From assembly GCA_900554455.1 (NCBI GenBank), contig USHT01000010.1, positions 1 to 13,145 of the forward strand: a DNA stretch of 13,145 nt, given 5' to 3'. The translations under genes were made by a program, and so were the position numbers. The notes below the pieces were generated by a model, which was given only the letters and a program-made list of their open reading frames with translations, was not told the DNA's origin and made no database searches. The DNA comes from an uncultured Collinsella sp. (lineage in GTDB: Bacteria > Actinomycetota > Coriobacteriia > Coriobacteriales > Coriobacteriaceae). Shown here one piece after another: positions 12,972 to 13,145 of the stretch (position 1 is its first letter; every line of letters begins with the position of its first letter).

Positions 12972-13145
12972 CTAGCGCTTGCGGGGGACGAGCTTGGTGC
13001 GGCGCAAGTGGATCATCTCGGCGGCGATGGAGATGGCGATCTCCTCGGGGTCCTCGGCCTCGATGGCAACGCCGATCGGAAGGTGCAGCTCGCCGATCTG
13101 GTCCTGCGTAAAGCCTTCCTGCTCCAGGCGGGCACGCACAAAGGC
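12972..13145 (-). CDS. C-terminal end of an XdhC/CoxI-family protein (partial)
   Basis: The frame is open from the right edge and ends in TAG (12974-12972), giving 57 residues. QIGELHLPIGVAIEAEDPEE (starting about residue 16) followed by IAISIAAEMIHLRR resembles the conserved end of the XdhC Rossmann domain, where the family has HxPIGLxIGAETPEEIAxSIxAEI. XdhC/CoxI proteins help to insert the sulfurated molybdenum cofactor into xanthine dehydrogenase-type enzymes; related Rossmann proteins also occur in selenium-dependent hydroxylase clusters. The N-terminal part and partner genes are outside the window. It lies upstream of rplE on the same strand but is separated from it by a terminator-like hairpin. 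Confidence 0.75.
   Translation of the reverse strand, partial: AFVRARLEQEGFTQDQIGELHLPIGVAIEAEDPEEIAISIAAEMIHLRRTKLVPRKR

Noticed and set aside
1-13145. Mobile elements, CRISPR arrays, tRNA or rRNA genes, toxin-antitoxin or defence genes
   Set aside because: I read both strands and found no transposase or integrase, no regularly spaced repeats, no cloverleaf and no such proteins. The 21-bp inverted repeat has no transposase and no visible target duplication.

Overview
The window carries the downstream half of a bacterial ribosomal-protein cluster, the spc and alpha operons, on the minus strand. Read 5'->3' on that strand the order is rplE-rpsZ-rpsH-rplF-rplR-rpsE-rpmD-rplO-secY-adk-map-infA-rpmJ-rpsM-rpsK-rpsD-rpoA-rplQ, followed by truA, a family-2 glycosyltransferase-like gene and argR. 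The host is probably an actinobacterium of the class Coriobacteriia, Collinsella-like. This rests on the moderately GC-rich sequence, the zinc-type short S14, the zinc-type adenylate kinase, the rpoA-rplQ-truA order and my general recognition of the protein sequences. No search was run, so the taxon is an inference.

Right edge (12661-13145): the 3' end of an XdhC/CoxI-family gene, then a nested hairpin with a perfect 21-bp stem that ends in a T-run on the minus strand, then a roughly 310-bp gap with a promoter candidate and a leader for rplE. The genes that normally lie upstream of rplE (rplX, rplN, rpsQ and the S10 block) are absent, so the cluster is interrupted exactly between rplX and rplE.

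Centre (2936-12660): eighteen tightly packed genes for ribosomal proteins, the SecY translocon channel, adenylate kinase, methionine aminopeptidase, initiation factor IF1 and the RNA polymerase alpha subunit. Most gaps are 2-80 nt, and rplO/secY and adk/map overlap. Four spacers (rplE-rpsZ, rpsZ-rpsH, rplF-rplR, infA-rpmJ) contain hairpins without a U-tract, which may be RNA control or processing elements. The operon ends in a strong terminator with a UUCG loop just after rplQ; a good promoter candidate for truA is embedded at that terminator.

Left part (1-2843): truA, a glycosyltransferase with a TTG start, and argR, with palindromic elements between the last two. The left edge holds the Pro/Thr-rich tail of a convergent plus-strand gene. 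The two converging transcription units are each closed by a hairpin (81-126 for plus, 168-197 for minus). I found no mobile element, CRISPR array, tRNA or rRNA. The window is mostly housekeeping; the unusual parts are the break upstream of rplE, the 21-bp inverted repeat, and the regulatory layout of spacers and termini.
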